DNA of 64,000 nt from Proteiniphilum saccharofermentans (GCF_900095135.1 NZ_LT605205.1:744001-808000), one strand, 5' to 3'; shown: positions 1-8,511, counted from the first letter of the stretch. Notes: generated by a model from the letters alone, not told the origin. Numbers and translations: made by a program.

Positions 1-227
1 GGAAAGGAGTGCGTTGCAACTGCGTGGCACCGGGATGCATCAATTCAGGAACATTAAAGCTCCTGGCCCATATTGCCAAAGACAAAATTAATCAATCCAA
101 TGCCATGGCGAAGATGGGGGAACCGCGGGATGTGGCTGCCGCTGTCGCTTTTCTCTGCCGGGAAGAAAACGCGTTCATCAACGGCACGGTACTGCACGTC
201 GACGGGGGACAGTGGATCGGTCTCTGA
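1..227 (+). CDS. SDR-family oxidoreductase, 3' end only
   Basis: This is the C-terminal end of a short-chain dehydrogenase/reductase. The frame is open from base 3 and stops with TGA at 225-227, and the start lies outside the window. About 74 codons are visible. They contain the N-x-V-A-P-G turn that follows the active-site helix in classical SDRs, a G-E-P-R-D-V-A helix and the closing G-T-V-L-H-V-D-G-G strand, all as in FabG-like enzymes. The catalytic Tyr-x-x-x-Lys and the nucleotide-binding glycines are upstream, so substrate and cofactor cannot be judged. The gene ends 199 bases before nifJ and need not be linked to it. Confidence 0.85.
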   Translation, partial: KGVRCNCVAPGCINSGTLKLLAHIAKDKINQSNAMAKMGEPRDVAAAVAFLCREENAFINGTVLHVDGGQWIGL

Positions 228-279
228 AACATCCTATTTCCATAAAAGATTAAATTTTAACTTGTTTTTGCTATTTGGG

Positions 280-317
280 CTCTTTTTTTACATGATCCCG
301 TGTGAACAAAAAAAGAG
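280..317. repeat. inverted repeat in the gap before nifJ
   Basis: Two 10-base arms (CTCTTTTTTT at 280-289 and AAAAAAAGAG at 308-317) are exact reverse complements around an 18-base loop. It could help end transcription of the SDR gene, but the stem is almost all A-T and no separate T-tract follows. Nothing else but the candidate nifJ promoter was seen in the 228-426 gap. Confidence 0.4.
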
Positions 318-322
318 TATGG

Positions 323-354
323 TTTGTTGTTTCCACTTTTTTATAGTAATTTCG
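323..354 (+). promoter_or_regulatory. candidate promoter for nifJ
   Basis: TTTG at 323-326 and TAATTTCG at 347-354 are separated by 20 bases. This is one base away from the Bacteroidetes -33/-7 pattern (TTTG, TAnnTTTG) and would give a leader of about 65 bases before the ATG at 427. The mismatch in the -7 box keeps confidence low. Confidence 0.35.
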
Positions 355-426
355 TAGCTCAGATGGCAAGTAATTAATACTATATTAATTGAAATTAAGA
401 TTATTTAGTAATATCATCATATAATT

Positions 427-3400
427 ATGGCAAAACAAAAAACTTACTTAACCTGCGACGGTAATCAGGCCGCCGCTCACATCGCTTACATGTTCAGCGA
501 AGTAGCTGCGATCTATCCGATAACCCCTTCCTCCACCATGGCCGAATATGTGGATGAATGGGCAGCATCCGGAAGAAAAAATATTTTCGGACAGCCTGTG
601 TTGGTACAGGAGATGCAATCGGAGGCCGGGGCTGCCGGAGCAGTACATGGTTCTTTGCAGGCGGGTGCACTTACATCCACATTCACTGCTTCACAGGGCT
701 TATTGTTGATGCTCCCCAACATGTACAAAATAGCGGGAGAATTACTTCCCGGAGTATTTCATGTTTCGGCACGTGCATTGGCATCACATGCCCTTTCTAT
801 TTTTGGTGATCATCAGGATGCGATGGCTGCAAGACCTACCGGTTTCGCACTCTTCGCCACCGGATCGGTACAGGAGGTGATGGATTTGGCAGCAGTAGCC
901 CATCTCTCCGCAATAGAAAGCCGTGTTCCTTTTCTCCATTTCTTCGATGGATTCCGCACATCACACGAGATCCAGAAGATAGAAGCTTTGACGAATGACG
1001 ATCTTGCACCGCTCATCAATCAGGACGCACTGAAGGCTTTCCGCGACCGTGCACTGAATCCCGATAATCCTGTTACAAGGGGAACGGCACAGAATGACGA
1101 TATCTATTTCCAGGCGCGTGAAGCTTCCAACCCGTTCTACGATGCAGTACCAGGTGTTGTGGAAAAATACCTCGAAAAGCTGGCTGCAGTGACTGGCCGT
1201 AAATACGGCCTGTTCGATTATTACGGTGATCCACAAGCTGAAAGAGTAGTGATCGCCATGGGGTCTGTAACGGAAACCATCCGTGAAGCGGTGGATTATC
1301 TCAACGAAAGAGGTGAGAAAGTGGGAATGGTGGCAGTCCATCTCTATCGCCCCTTTAAAGCCGAAGCATTCCTGTCGGCCATTCCTGAAACGGCGAAACG
1401 TATCGCAGTTCTAGATCGTACCAAGGAACCCGGTGCTGCCGGACAACCGCTCTATCTCGATGTCAAGGATTGCTTCTATGGAAAAGAAGGAGCTCCAGGG
1501 ATTGTAGGTGGTATTTACGGCCTTTCTTCTAAAGATACAACCCCCGCACAGATCGTATCGGTATTTGAAAATCTTTCGATGAATATACCAAAGAACGATT
1601 TCACCATCGGTATTGTAGATGATGTGACATTCAAATCACTTCCTTTGAAAGAGGAAATCACGATAGATGAGACTACTTATGAAGCCAAATTCTACGGACT
1701 GGGATCGGATGGTACGGTAGGAGCCAATAAGAACTCTATCAAAATCATCGGTGATAATACCAATAAATATGTGCAGGCCTATTTCGCCTACGACTCCAAG
1801 AAATCGGGTGGATTTACCTGCTCGCACCTTCGTTTTGGAGACAATCCTATCCGTTCAACCTATTTGGTGAATACACCCAATTTTGTGGCATGCCACGTAC
1901 CGGCCTACCTGCACCTGTATGATGTAACCCGCGGATTGAAAAAGAACGGTACGTTCCTGCTCAACTCGGTATGGCCTAAAGAAGAGGTAGGTAATCATCT
2001 CCCCGACCATATCAAGAAATATTTTGCCGAGAACAATGTCAGGTTCTACATCATCAATGCGACGAAAATTGCCAATGAAATCGGCTTGGGCAATCGTACC
2101 AATACCATCCTGCAATCGGCATTCTTCAAGATATCCAATGTAATTCCTTATGAACTCGCTGTGGAGCAAATGAAGAAATTCATTGTGAAATCCTACGGAA
2201 GAAAAGGGGAAGAGGTGGTGAAAATGAATTATGCTGCTGTCGATCGTGGGGGAGACGTTGAACAGGTGGAAGTACCTATTGAATGGGCATCCATCCAGAC
2301 CACTGCCGATATTTCCGATGATGCTCCCGAATTTGTCCGCAAAGTGGTTCGCCCGGTGAACGCCCAGCGCGGTTACGACCTCCCTGTTTCTGCATTCAGT
2401 GGCCGTGAGGATGGTACTTGGGAGATGGGCACGACTGCTTACGAGAAACGTGGAGTAGCAGCAAAAGTGCCGGTATGGAACCCCGAAGCATGTATCCAGT
2501 GCAACCAATGTGCTTATATTTGTCCTCACGCTACTATCCGTCCGTTCGTACTCACTGAGGAAGAACAGAAGGGATTGGGTGCTGATGTGGAAATATTGAA
2601 AGCGCAGGGTAAACAATTCCCGGATATGGGTTATCGTATTCAGGTCGATGTGCTTGATTGTCTTGGTTGCGAGAATTGTGTGGATGTATGTCCCGGCAAG
2701 AAAGGACAAAAGGCGCTTCAAATGGTACCGATCGGTACACAGTATGACAACCAGAAGAACTGGGATTACATGATAAATCATGTGACCAGTAAAGCCCATC
2801 TGGTAGACGTGAAGCTGAATGTGAAAAATACCCAGTTTGCCACGCCGTTGTTTGAATTCTCCGGCGCTTGCTCTGGTTGTGGTGAAACACCTTATGTGAA
2901 ACTGATCACCCAGCTCTATGGCGACCGGATGATGATCGCCAATGCCACAGGTTGTTCTTCTATCTATGGTGCTTCTGCCCCGGCTACCCCTTATAGGAAA
3001 AATGAAGAGGGAAAAGGACCGGCATGGGCTAACTCGCTTTTCGAGGATAATGCCGAATATGGATATGGTTTTGCAATTGCCCACATGAGCATGCGTAATC
3101 GTATCCGGAGCTTGATGCAACAAGGGCTTGTCTCTGGAGAATTTAACGAAGAGCAACAAGGGCTGTTCCGTGAATGGATCGAAAATGGTGAGGATGCTGA
3201 ATTATCAAAAGAACTGGCACCGAAAATCGTTGCTTCTCTTGCCAGTGTGGATAACCACATCGCAACTGAGATTATTTCATTAAAGAAATACCTCTCCAAA
3301 AAATCGATCTGGGTATTTGGTGGAGACGGTTGGGCATACGATATCGGATTCGGAGGACTCGACCATGTATTGGCGAGTGGGCAGAATATCAATATATTAG

Positions 3401-4011
3401 TGCTTGATACAGAGGTGTATTCCAATACCGGAGGTCAATCATCCAAATCTACTCCTACTGCTGCGGTCGCTAAATTTGCCGCTGCCGGGAAGCGGATACG
3501 TAAAAAAGATCTCGGAATGATTGCTGCTACCTACGGATATGTATATGTAGCTCAGGTGGCCATGGGGGCTAATCAGGCACAAACCCTGAAAGCAATCAAA
3601 GAGGCGGAGTCTTATAATGGACCTTCAATTGTGATCGCTTATTCACCCTGTATCAGCCACGGATTGAGAAGAGGAATGGGGTATGCACAGTCTGAACAGA
3701 AGGATGCGGTACAGTGCGGATATTGGCATCTGTGGCGCTATGATCCCCGTCTTGAAGATGAAGGCAAGAATCCTTTCCAACTCGATAGTAAGGAACCTGA
3801 CTGGAGTCGCTTTAAAGACTTCCTGCTCGGTGAAGTGCGTTATACCCAATTGATGAAATCATTCCCCAGGGAGGCAGATGAACTTTTTGCTGCTGCAAAG
3901 GAGAATGCACAGTGGAGGTATCGCTCTTACAAACGTATGGCTGAAGCATCATTTGCTACACCGGTAGCAGAAGGACCGGTCGCTGGGACGATCGATGATG
4001 AAGCGAACTAA
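427..4011 (+). CDS. nifJ: pyruvate:ferredoxin (flavodoxin) oxidoreductase, single chain
   Basis: Oxidative decarboxylation of pyruvate to acetyl-CoA and CO2, with electrons passed to ferredoxin or flavodoxin; cytosolic, and central to anaerobic energy metabolism. At 1194 residues it is the usual length of the one-chain homodimeric enzyme. The N-terminal pyrimidine-binding domain begins near residue 10 (Y-P-I-T-P-S-S). Two 4Fe-4S clusters are seen at Cys689/692/695/699 and from Cys745 (C-L-G-C-E-N-C). A third cluster motif, C-S-G-C-G, opens the thiamine diphosphate-binding domain, whose G-D-G-W-A-Y-D-I-G and N-T-G-G-Q-S segments lie near residues 966-1005. The gene stands alone with its own terminator. 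Pyruvate kinase follows 660 bases later, so pyruvate is made and consumed by near neighbours. Confidence 0.97.
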   Translation: MAKQKTYLTCDGNQAAAHIAYMFSEVAAIYPITPSSTMAEYVDEWAASGRKNIFGQPVLVQEMQSEAGAAGAVHGSLQAGALTSTFTASQGLLLMLPNMYKIAGELLPGVFHVSARALASHALSIFGDHQDAMAARPTGFALFATGSVQEVMDLAAVAHLSAIESRVPFLHFFDGFRTSHEIQKIEALTNDDLAPLINQDALKAFRDRALNPDNPVTRGTAQNDDIYFQAREASNPFYDAVPGVVEKYLEKLAAVTGRKYGLFDYYGDPQAERVVIAMGSVTETIREAVDYLNERGEKVGMVAVHLYRPFKAEAFLSAIPETAKRIAVLDRTKEPGAAGQPLYLDVKDCFYGKEGAPGIVGGIYGLSSKDTTPAQIVSVFENLSMNIPKNDFTIGIVDDVTFKSLPLKEEITIDETTYEAKFYGLGSDGTVGANKNSIKIIGDNTNKYVQAYFAYDSKKSGGFTCSHLRFGDNPIRSTYLVNTPNFVACHVPAYLHLYDVTRGLKKNGTFLLNSVWPKEEVGNHLPDHIKKYFAENNVRFYIINATKIANEIGLGNRTNTILQSAFFKISNVIPYELAVEQMKKFIVKSYGRKGEEVVKMNYAAVDRGGDVEQVEVPIEWASIQTTADISDDAPEFVRKVVRPVNAQRGYDLPVSAFSGREDGTWEMGTTAYEKRGVAAKVPVWNPEACIQCNQCAYICPHATIRPFVLTEEEQKGLGADVEILKAQGKQFPDMGYRIQVDVLDCLGCENCVDVCPGKKGQKALQMVPIGTQYDNQKNWDYMINHVTSKAHLVDVKLNVKNTQFATPLFEFSGACSGCGETPYVKLITQLYGDRMMIANATGCSSIYGASAPATPYRKNEEGKGPAWANSLFEDNAEYGYGFAIAHMSMRNRIRSLMQQGLVSGEFNEEQQGLFREWIENGEDAELSKELAPKIVASLASVDNHIATEIISLKKYLSKKSIWVFGGDGWAYDIGFGGLDHVLASGQNINILVLDTEVYSNTGGQSSKSTPTAAVAKFAAAGKRIRKKDLGMIAATYGYVYVAQVAMGANQAQTLKAIKEAESYNGPSIVIAYSPCISHGLRRGMGYAQSEQKDAVQCGYWHLWRYDPRLEDEGKNPFQLDSKEPDWSRFKDFLLGEVRYTQLMKSFPREADELFAAAKENAQWRYRSYKRMAEASFATPVAEGPVAGTIDDEAN

Positions 4012-4035
4012 GTAACGACATAACTGTTATATTTT

Positions 4036-4064
4036 CGGGGGTATTACTTATTGTAATGCCCCCG
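4036..4064 (+). terminator. hairpin after nifJ
   Basis: A 12-base stem (CGGGGGTATTAC at 4036-4047 with GTAATGCCCCCG at 4053-4064, one G-T pair) closes a TTATT loop 24 bases after the nifJ stop. The stem is strong but the downstream T-tract is poor. The aroQ -33 element lies in the loop. Confidence 0.55.
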
Positions 4065-4080
4065 ATTGTATGTACCTTTG
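4051..4080 (+). promoter_or_regulatory. promoter for aroQ
   Basis: TTG at 4051-4053, a 19-base spacer and a perfect TAnnTTTG box (TACCTTTG, 4073-4080) match the Bacteroidetes housekeeping promoter. The aroQ ATG is 22 bases downstream, so the leader would be very short. The element overlaps the nifJ hairpin. Confidence 0.6.
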
Positions 4081-4102
4081 TGCTCTAAATAGATATACAG
4101 TT

Positions 4103-4531
4103 ATGAAAATTCAAATCATCAATGGACCAAACCTCAACTTATTGGGTGTTCGTGAGCCGGAAGTCTACGGAGGCCGGACTTTTGGAGATTATCTGGATCA
4201 GTTGAGAAGCGATCATGCAGGAATAGAGATCGATTACTTTCAATCAAACGTGGAAGGAGAGATTATCAACAAGATACAAGAAGCTGGATTTGAGAGTGAT
4301 GGTATTATTCTTAATGCGGGTGGTTACACCCATACTTCCGTGGCTATTCGTGACGCCATTAAAGCGATTCCTGCTCCGGTAGTAGAGGTGCATATTTCCA
4401 ATGTACATGCCCGGGAAGAGTTCCGGCATCACTCTATGATATCGGCCGTCTGCCTTGGAGTGATCGCCGGCTTTGGAATGGACTCCTATCGCCTGGCACT
4501 GAGTGCGCTGGTAAAGTTAGAATTTTCTTAG
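4103..4531 (+). CDS. aroQ: 3-dehydroquinate dehydratase, type II
   Basis: Third step of the shikimate pathway: trans-dehydration of 3-dehydroquinate to 3-dehydroshikimate by the dodecameric type II enzyme. From the ATG at 4103 the protein has 142 residues, normal for the family. The N-terminal N-G-P-N-L-N-L-L-G motif is at residues 7-15, with the catalytic Tyr at 22 (E-V-Y-G). N-A-G-G-Y-T-H-T-S and V-H-I-S-N-V-H follow, and they carry the substrate-binding Asn and the catalytic His. The frame is open further upstream, but an earlier start would put the -7 box inside the gene, so 4103 is preferred. A small palindrome (GCAAAC/GTTTGC, 4546-4559) follows the stop. Confidence 0.95.
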   Translation: MKIQIINGPNLNLLGVREPEVYGGRTFGDYLDQLRSDHAGIEIDYFQSNVEGEIINKIQEAGFESDGIILNAGGYTHTSVAIRDAIKAIPAPVVEVHISNVHAREEFRHHSMISAVCLGVIAGFGMDSYRLALSALVKLEFS

Positions 4532-4596
4532 GAACGAGGACAGAAGCAAACTTGTTTGCATTTTGCCGAGTGACGACAGAAAATGGACGAAGTCAA

Positions 4597-4668
4597 ATAA
4601 GAAATAAGAGATAAGAAGTTAGAAGTTCAGAATCTTGAATTTTGAATCTGGAATATAAATAAATATAT
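4597..4668 (+). repeat. AT-rich array before pyk
   Basis: Short units of the type AAATAAGAAATAAGAG and TTGAATTTTGAATCTGG fill the gap up to the pyk ATG, reading in the sense of the gene. The TGAATTTTGAATCTGGAAT segment also occurs in front of ugd (8.6 kb). Confidence 0.6.
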
Positions 4669-6141
4669 ATGTATAAACATACTAAAATTATTGCTACGAT
4701 TTCCGATAAGCGTTGTGACATACCCTTTTTGGAACAACTCTATGATGCAGGAATGAATGTTGTAAGGCTTAACTCGGCCCATCTCGATGAAGAAGGGTTC
4801 CTCAATATTATTAACAATGTACGGACAGTCTCCGACCAGATTGCTATATTGGTAGATACCAAAGGCCCGGAGATTCGTACTACCGTCCTGGAAGATCCTA
4901 TTGAATTGAAAATAGGAGACAAAATAAAAATTGTAGGGAATCCTGATAAGATATCGTCAAGGGAGACCTTATATATCACCTACCGGAATATCACCGATGA
5001 GATGCATATAGGAGATGATATCCTGATTGATGACGGAGAGGTAGATTTGGAAGTGATTGGGGTCACGAATGATTCTCTTCTTTGTTGTGCTAAGAATGAT
5101 GGTGTGATCGGAAGCCGTAAGAGTGTGAATATCCCCGGTGTACGTATCAATCTTCCTGCGATTACTGAACGGGATAAGAAATTCCTTGAATTAGCCGCCA
5201 AAAATGATGTGGATTTTGTGGCTCATTCATTTGTGAGAAGCAGGGAAGATGTTGAAGCCGTACAGGAGATCCTGGACGAGTTGGGAAGCCATATCAAAAT
5301 CATAGCCAAGATTGAAAACCAGGAAGGTGTGGATAATGCCGATGAAATACTGGAAGCAGCTTATGGTATCATGATTGCCCGGGGTGACCTGGGAATAGAG
5401 GTCGCACAGGAGAAAATTCCCGGTATACAACGTGTACTGATCAGAAAAGCCATCCATCATAAGAAACCGGTTATTGTAGCTACTCAGATGCTGCACTCCA
5501 TGATCAATAATCCCCGTCCTACACGGGCTGAGATCACTGATATTGCCAATGCGATCTATTATCGTACCGATGCCGTGATGTTGAGTGGTGAAACAGCTTA
5601 TGGTAAATATCCGGTAGAAGCGGTACGTACAATGGCAAAAACTGCTTATGAGGCCGAATTGACCAAACTGTCAGAAAATGATATCCGTGTACCTTATGAT
5701 CCGGCAGACAACCGTGAAGTGACGGAGTTTCTGGCCAAACAGGCAGTGAAGTCATGTGCACTTCTAAATGTGAAGGCAATCGTGACCGATAGCCACACAG
5801 GCAGAACTGCCCGGGTTTTGGCGGCATTTAGGGGAAAGAGTCCCGTTTACGCTATCACCACTACTAAAAGGTTGGCGCGTGAGTTGGCGTTATCATACGG
5901 TATTTGGGCAGAATTCCAACAGGGAAAAGGTGACGGTAATACCAAGGAAAGCCGCAGGGCTTATTTTACAGAAGCCATCCAGCAGTTGGTAAATAAAAAT
6001 ACAATTGAATCGCAGGATAGGGTAGCTTATCTGGGAGGAAGCTTTGGGGAGACCGGTGGGACTACCTATTTGGAGATTATAGATGCCTGGAGAATTCTCG
6101 AGGCAAAAGAGAAATATAATCTGCCCGATTATACGATGTAG
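4669..6141 (+). CDS. pyk: pyruvate kinase
   Basis: Last step of glycolysis: phosphoenolpyruvate plus ADP to pyruvate plus ATP. At 490 residues it is the usual bacterial length. The N-terminal strand (T-K-I-I-A-T-I-S) opens the TIM barrel. The catalytic Lys is at about 214 in I-A-K-I-E-N-Q-E-G, and the metal/phosphate-binding M-I-A-R-G-D-L-G-I-E follows near 236. A regulatory C-terminal domain starts near residue 350. The barrel is interrupted by the usual B domain (about 70-165). The gene is not tightly coupled to aroQ (137-base gap holding an array). A tandem set of small hairpins follows its stop. Confidence 0.96.
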   Translation: MYKHTKIIATISDKRCDIPFLEQLYDAGMNVVRLNSAHLDEEGFLNIINNVRTVSDQIAILVDTKGPEIRTTVLEDPIELKIGDKIKIVGNPDKISSRETLYITYRNITDEMHIGDDILIDDGEVDLEVIGVTNDSLLCCAKNDGVIGSRKSVNIPGVRINLPAITERDKKFLELAAKNDVDFVAHSFVRSREDVEAVQEILDELGSHIKIIAKIENQEGVDNADEILEAAYGIMIARGDLGIEVAQEKIPGIQRVLIRKAIHHKKPVIVATQMLHSMINNPRPTRAEITDIANAIYYRTDAVMLSGETAYGKYPVEAVRTMAKTAYEAELTKLSENDIRVPYDPADNREVTEFLAKQAVKSCALLNVKAIVTDSHTGRTARVLAAFRGKSPVYAITTTKRLARELALSYGIWAEFQQGKGDGNTKESRRAYFTEAIQQLVNKNTIESQDRVAYLGGSFGETGGTTYLEIIDAWRILEAKEKYNLPDYTM

Positions 6142-6156
6142 TCTCTTTGAGTGAAT

Positions 6157-6224
6157 GATAATGCCTTCGGCGATATGCGCTTCGCACGATAATACTTTCA
6201 GTGATAATGCATTTCGTGCGATAA
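6157..6224 (+). repeat. tandem GATAAT mini-hairpin array after pyk
   Basis: Five GATA(AT) boxes begin at 6157, 6172, 6188, 6203 and 6220, at a 15-17 base period. Between them lie small hairpins that share a TTC loop but have different, compensating stems: GCC-TTC-GGC, TGCG-CTT-CGCA, ACT-TTC-AGT and GCA-TTTC-GTGC. The stem bases change while pairing is kept, which is not what a plain microsatellite does. Confidence 0.65.
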
Positions 6225-6250
6225 AAATAATTAGTAATTAGTAATTGAAA
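6225..6250 (+). repeat. short TAATTAG array before the O-methyltransferase
   Basis: AATAATTAGTAATTAGTAATTG directly follows the mini-hairpins and ends ten bases before the ATG at 6260. It is a short sense-oriented member of the array family seen before gldL, lemA and fmt. Confidence 0.5.
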
Positions 6251-6259
6251 AGGGGGCGA

Positions 6260-6892
6260 ATGAGTAAAATAGAAGAATACATACTGTCCCATATAGATGC
6301 GGAGCCGGAGGTGCTGAAAAAGATCGACCGGGATGCGCATATGAAACTGTTGCAGGGAAACATGACTTCCGGCCATCTGCAGGGACGCTTCCTGAAAATG
6401 ATCACGCAAATGATCCGTCCGAAGCGGGTACTGGAAATCGGAACCTTTGTCGGATATTCAGCTCTCTGTTTTGCAGAAGGCCTTGTAGAAGGCAGTGAAC
6501 TTCACACCATCGAAATTGATGATGAATTAGAGGATCGGATACGCGATAATTTTGCACAGTCTGAACACGGAAACAAGATTATCCTTCATATTGGTGATGC
6601 GTTGGATATCCTCTCCGGTTTTCCGGATGAAAGTTTCGACCTCGCTTTCCTTGATGCCGATAAGGAAGATTATTGTCTTCATTACGAAGACACCCTCCCG
6701 AAGATCAGGAAAGGAGGTTTTATCCTGGTCGATAATACCCTTTGGTACGGAAAAGTAATAGAAGAGGTGAAAAGTAACGATTGGGCAACCCGGGCGATAT
6801 TGGATTTTAACAGGAAACTGGCCGACGACGACCGGGTGGAGAAGGTGATCCTACCTCTCCGCGACGGATTAACATTGATAAGAAAAAAATGA
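6260..6892 (+). CDS. SAM-dependent O-methyltransferase (family 3)
   Basis: A 210-residue class I methyltransferase of the catechol/caffeoyl-CoA O-methyltransferase type, probably acting on a catechol-like or other small hydroxylated substrate. The SAM-binding motif V-L-E-I-G-T-F-V-G-Y-S sits near residue 57. The acidic D-A-L-D and the metal-binding L-A-F-L-D-A-D-K-E-D-Y segment follow, with the second metal region V-D-N-T-L-W further on. The ATG at 6260 has a purine-rich AGGGGG ahead of it. An upstream TTG at 6245 would sit in the intergenic array and is rejected. The natural substrate is unknown. rbfA starts 7 bases after the stop, so the two are co-transcribed. Confidence 0.9.
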   Translation: MSKIEEYILSHIDAEPEVLKKIDRDAHMKLLQGNMTSGHLQGRFLKMITQMIRPKRVLEIGTFVGYSALCFAEGLVEGSELHTIEIDDELEDRIRDNFAQSEHGNKIILHIGDALDILSGFPDESFDLAFLDADKEDYCLHYEDTLPKIRKGGFILVDNTLWYGKVIEEVKSNDWATRAILDFNRKLADDDRVEKVILPLRDGLTLIRKK

Positions 6893-6899
6893 CAATAGC

Positions 6900-7238
6900 A
6901 TGGATACGAACAGACAACAAAAAGTAAACCGGTTGATACAGAGAGAACTCAGTGAGATTTTTCTGCTGGATGCCAAAAAGATGCAGGGCGTATTGATTTC
7001 GGTAACCAACGTACGGGTATCGCCCGACCTGGGTATCGCTCATGCCTATCTGAGTGTGTTTCCGTCGGAGAAAGCAGAAGAGCTGGTTAAAAATATCAAT
7101 GAAAATGTGAAGACCGTCCGTTACGATCTGGGCAAGCGGTTAAGAAACCAATTGCGGGTGATCCCTGAACTGACGTTTCATGTGGATGACTCGCTCGATT
7201 ATATCGAAAACATCGACAGGCTATTGAATGACCAGTAA
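6900..7238 (+). CDS. rbfA: 30S ribosome-binding factor A
   Basis: Binds the immature 30S subunit and helps 16S rRNA 5'-end maturation and cold adaptation. At 112 residues it has the single KH-like domain typical of the family. Recognisable parts are the N-terminal R-V-N-R-L-I-Q-R-E-L-S helix, V-T-N-V-R-V-S-P-D-L near residue 36, the K-R-L-R-N-Q-L-R-V-I-P-E-L strand near 83, and the closing D-D-S-L-D-Y-I-E-N-I-D-R-L-L. It lies in a tight run: 7 bases after the methyltransferase and 11 bases before the LolC/E-type permease, an rbfA-permease arrangement common in Bacteroidales. Confidence 0.95.
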   Translation: MDTNRQQKVNRLIQRELSEIFLLDAKKMQGVLISVTNVRVSPDLGIAHAYLSVFPSEKAEELVKNINENVKTVRYDLGKRLRNQLRVIPELTFHVDDSLDYIENIDRLLNDQ

Positions 7239-7249
7239 AATCCCGGCCG

Positions 7250-8473
7250 GTGAACGTCTCCTTTTTCATAGCGCGCAGATATCTCTTCTCAAAGAAATCA
7301 CACAATGTCGTCAATGTGATTTCTGCTATATCGGTGTGCGGTATTGCTGTCGCTACTGCGGCTATAGTATGCGTACTTTCTATCTTTAATGGTTTCGGAG
7401 GTATTGTGGAGGGTACCTTCAATGCTTTCGATCCCGATCTGAAGATCACGGTGAAAGAGGGAAAAGTGTTCGATTATCATACGCCGGAATTTGAAAAGGC
7501 GTTACAGATAAATGGTATACAGATCATCTCCGAATCACTGGAAGAGAATGCTCTTTTTATGTTCGGCGAAAGTCAGGTTCCGGTGCTGATGAAAGGAGTA
7601 TCGGAGGAGTTCAAGTTGATGACCGACATGGAGAAGTTATTACTGGAGGGATCGTTTAACCTGCGCGAAGATGTAGTGGACTATACTACGCTGGGTTCCG
7701 GATTGGCAATGACACTTGGCGCACGTCCCGGTTTTATCAATCCGATTGAAATATATGCACCCAAGCGTGACGTAAGGGTAAACCTGGCTAACCCGGCAGC
7801 AGCATTCACTAGAGCATACATTCAGATTGGTGGTGTGTTCAGCCTCAATTCCCCGGAATATGACGAACAAATGGCTATCGTTCCTATTCAACTGGCGCGG
7901 GATCTTTTTGGGTATGAAAACCAAGTGACATCACTGGATATCAAATTGGAACCCAACGTCTCGGTAAACAGAGTGAAGCGTGAAATAGAACGTATCCTGG
8001 GAGATAATTTTCTTGTGGAAGACCGGTATCAACAACAAAAAGAATCGTACCGGATGATGCAAATTGAGAAATGGGTGACCTTCCTTATCATGGTATTCGT
8101 CTTGTTGATTGCTGTTTTTAATCTGGTAGGTTCGCTTTCAATGCTGATCGTGGAGAAACGGGACGATATCAAAAGCCTGCAGAATATGGGAGCATCCGAA
8201 CAATTGATATCGCGTATCTTTTTGTACGAAGGATGGCTGATTTCGTTTATCGGTATCATCTCCGGGATAATTACCGGATTGGCATTATGTTTATTACAAC
8301 AATATTTCGGATTACTTCAGTTAAGTGATACGCCCGGTGCTTATATTATCGATGCCTATCCGGTGATCGTCAAAATGACGGATGTGGTAATCGCCTTTGC
8401 GGTTGTAAGCTTGATAAGCCTGTTGACAGTGCTTTATCCCGTCAATAACTTGAGAAAGAAACTCCAACAGTAA
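7250..8473 (+). CDS. LolC/LolE-type ABC transporter permease
   Basis: Inner-membrane permease of the FtsX/MacB superfamily, expected to take part in release of outer-membrane lipoproteins from the inner membrane with a LolD ATPase encoded elsewhere. It has 407 residues. There is one membrane segment near residues 20-45 (I-S-V-C-G-I-A-V-A-T-A-A), a large periplasmic domain (about 50-265) and three C-terminal membrane segments (about 270-400) forming the FtsX domain. The start is GTG at 7250, because an in-frame TGA lies at 7229 and no ATG is available; the N-terminus (F-I-A-R-R-Y-L-F-S-K-K) fits the family. A 12-base inverted repeat flanks its stop. Confidence 0.88.
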   Translation: MNVSFFIARRYLFSKKSHNVVNVISAISVCGIAVATAAIVCVLSIFNGFGGIVEGTFNAFDPDLKITVKEGKVFDYHTPEFEKALQINGIQIISESLEENALFMFGESQVPVLMKGVSEEFKLMTDMEKLLLEGSFNLREDVVDYTTLGSGLAMTLGARPGFINPIEIYAPKRDVRVNLANPAAAFTRAYIQIGGVFSLNSPEYDEQMAIVPIQLARDLFGYENQVTSLDIKLEPNVSVNRVKREIERILGDNFLVEDRYQQQKESYRMMQIEKWVTFLIMVFVLLIAVFNLVGSLSMLIVEKRDDIKSLQNMGASEQLISRIFLYEGWLISFIGIISGIITGLALCLLQQYFGLLQLSDTPGAYIIDAYPVIVKMTDVVIAFAVVSLISLLTVLYPVNNLRKKLQQ

Positions 8474-8487
8474 AGTTGACGGGATAA
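8434..8487. repeat. 12-bp perfect inverted repeat around the permease stop
   Basis: TTATCCCGTCAA (8434-8445, inside the last codons) and TTGACGGGATAA (8476-8487, just after the stop at 8471-8473) are exact reverse complements with a 30-base loop. It could protect the mRNA 3' end or act as a weak terminator. No T-tract follows. Confidence 0.6.
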
Positions 8488-8511
8488 GGTGGGTGACTTA
8501 ACGATGTGATG

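Noticed and set aside
353-371. CGTAGCTCAGATGGCAAG resembles a tRNA D-arm.
   Set aside because: No acceptor stem, anticodon arm or T-arm follows; the downstream bases are AT-rich and lead into nifJ.
1855-3159. A 434-codon open frame antisense to nifJ.
   Set aside because: It mirrors the codon pattern of nifJ, has no recognisable domain, and the sense protein is certain. The same reasoning removes the other antisense frames in infB, nusA, gldK and the PBP1A gene.
8434-8487. Inverted repeat as the terminal repeat of an insertion element.
   Set aside because: The arms enclose only 30 bases including a stop codon, with no transposase or target duplication.
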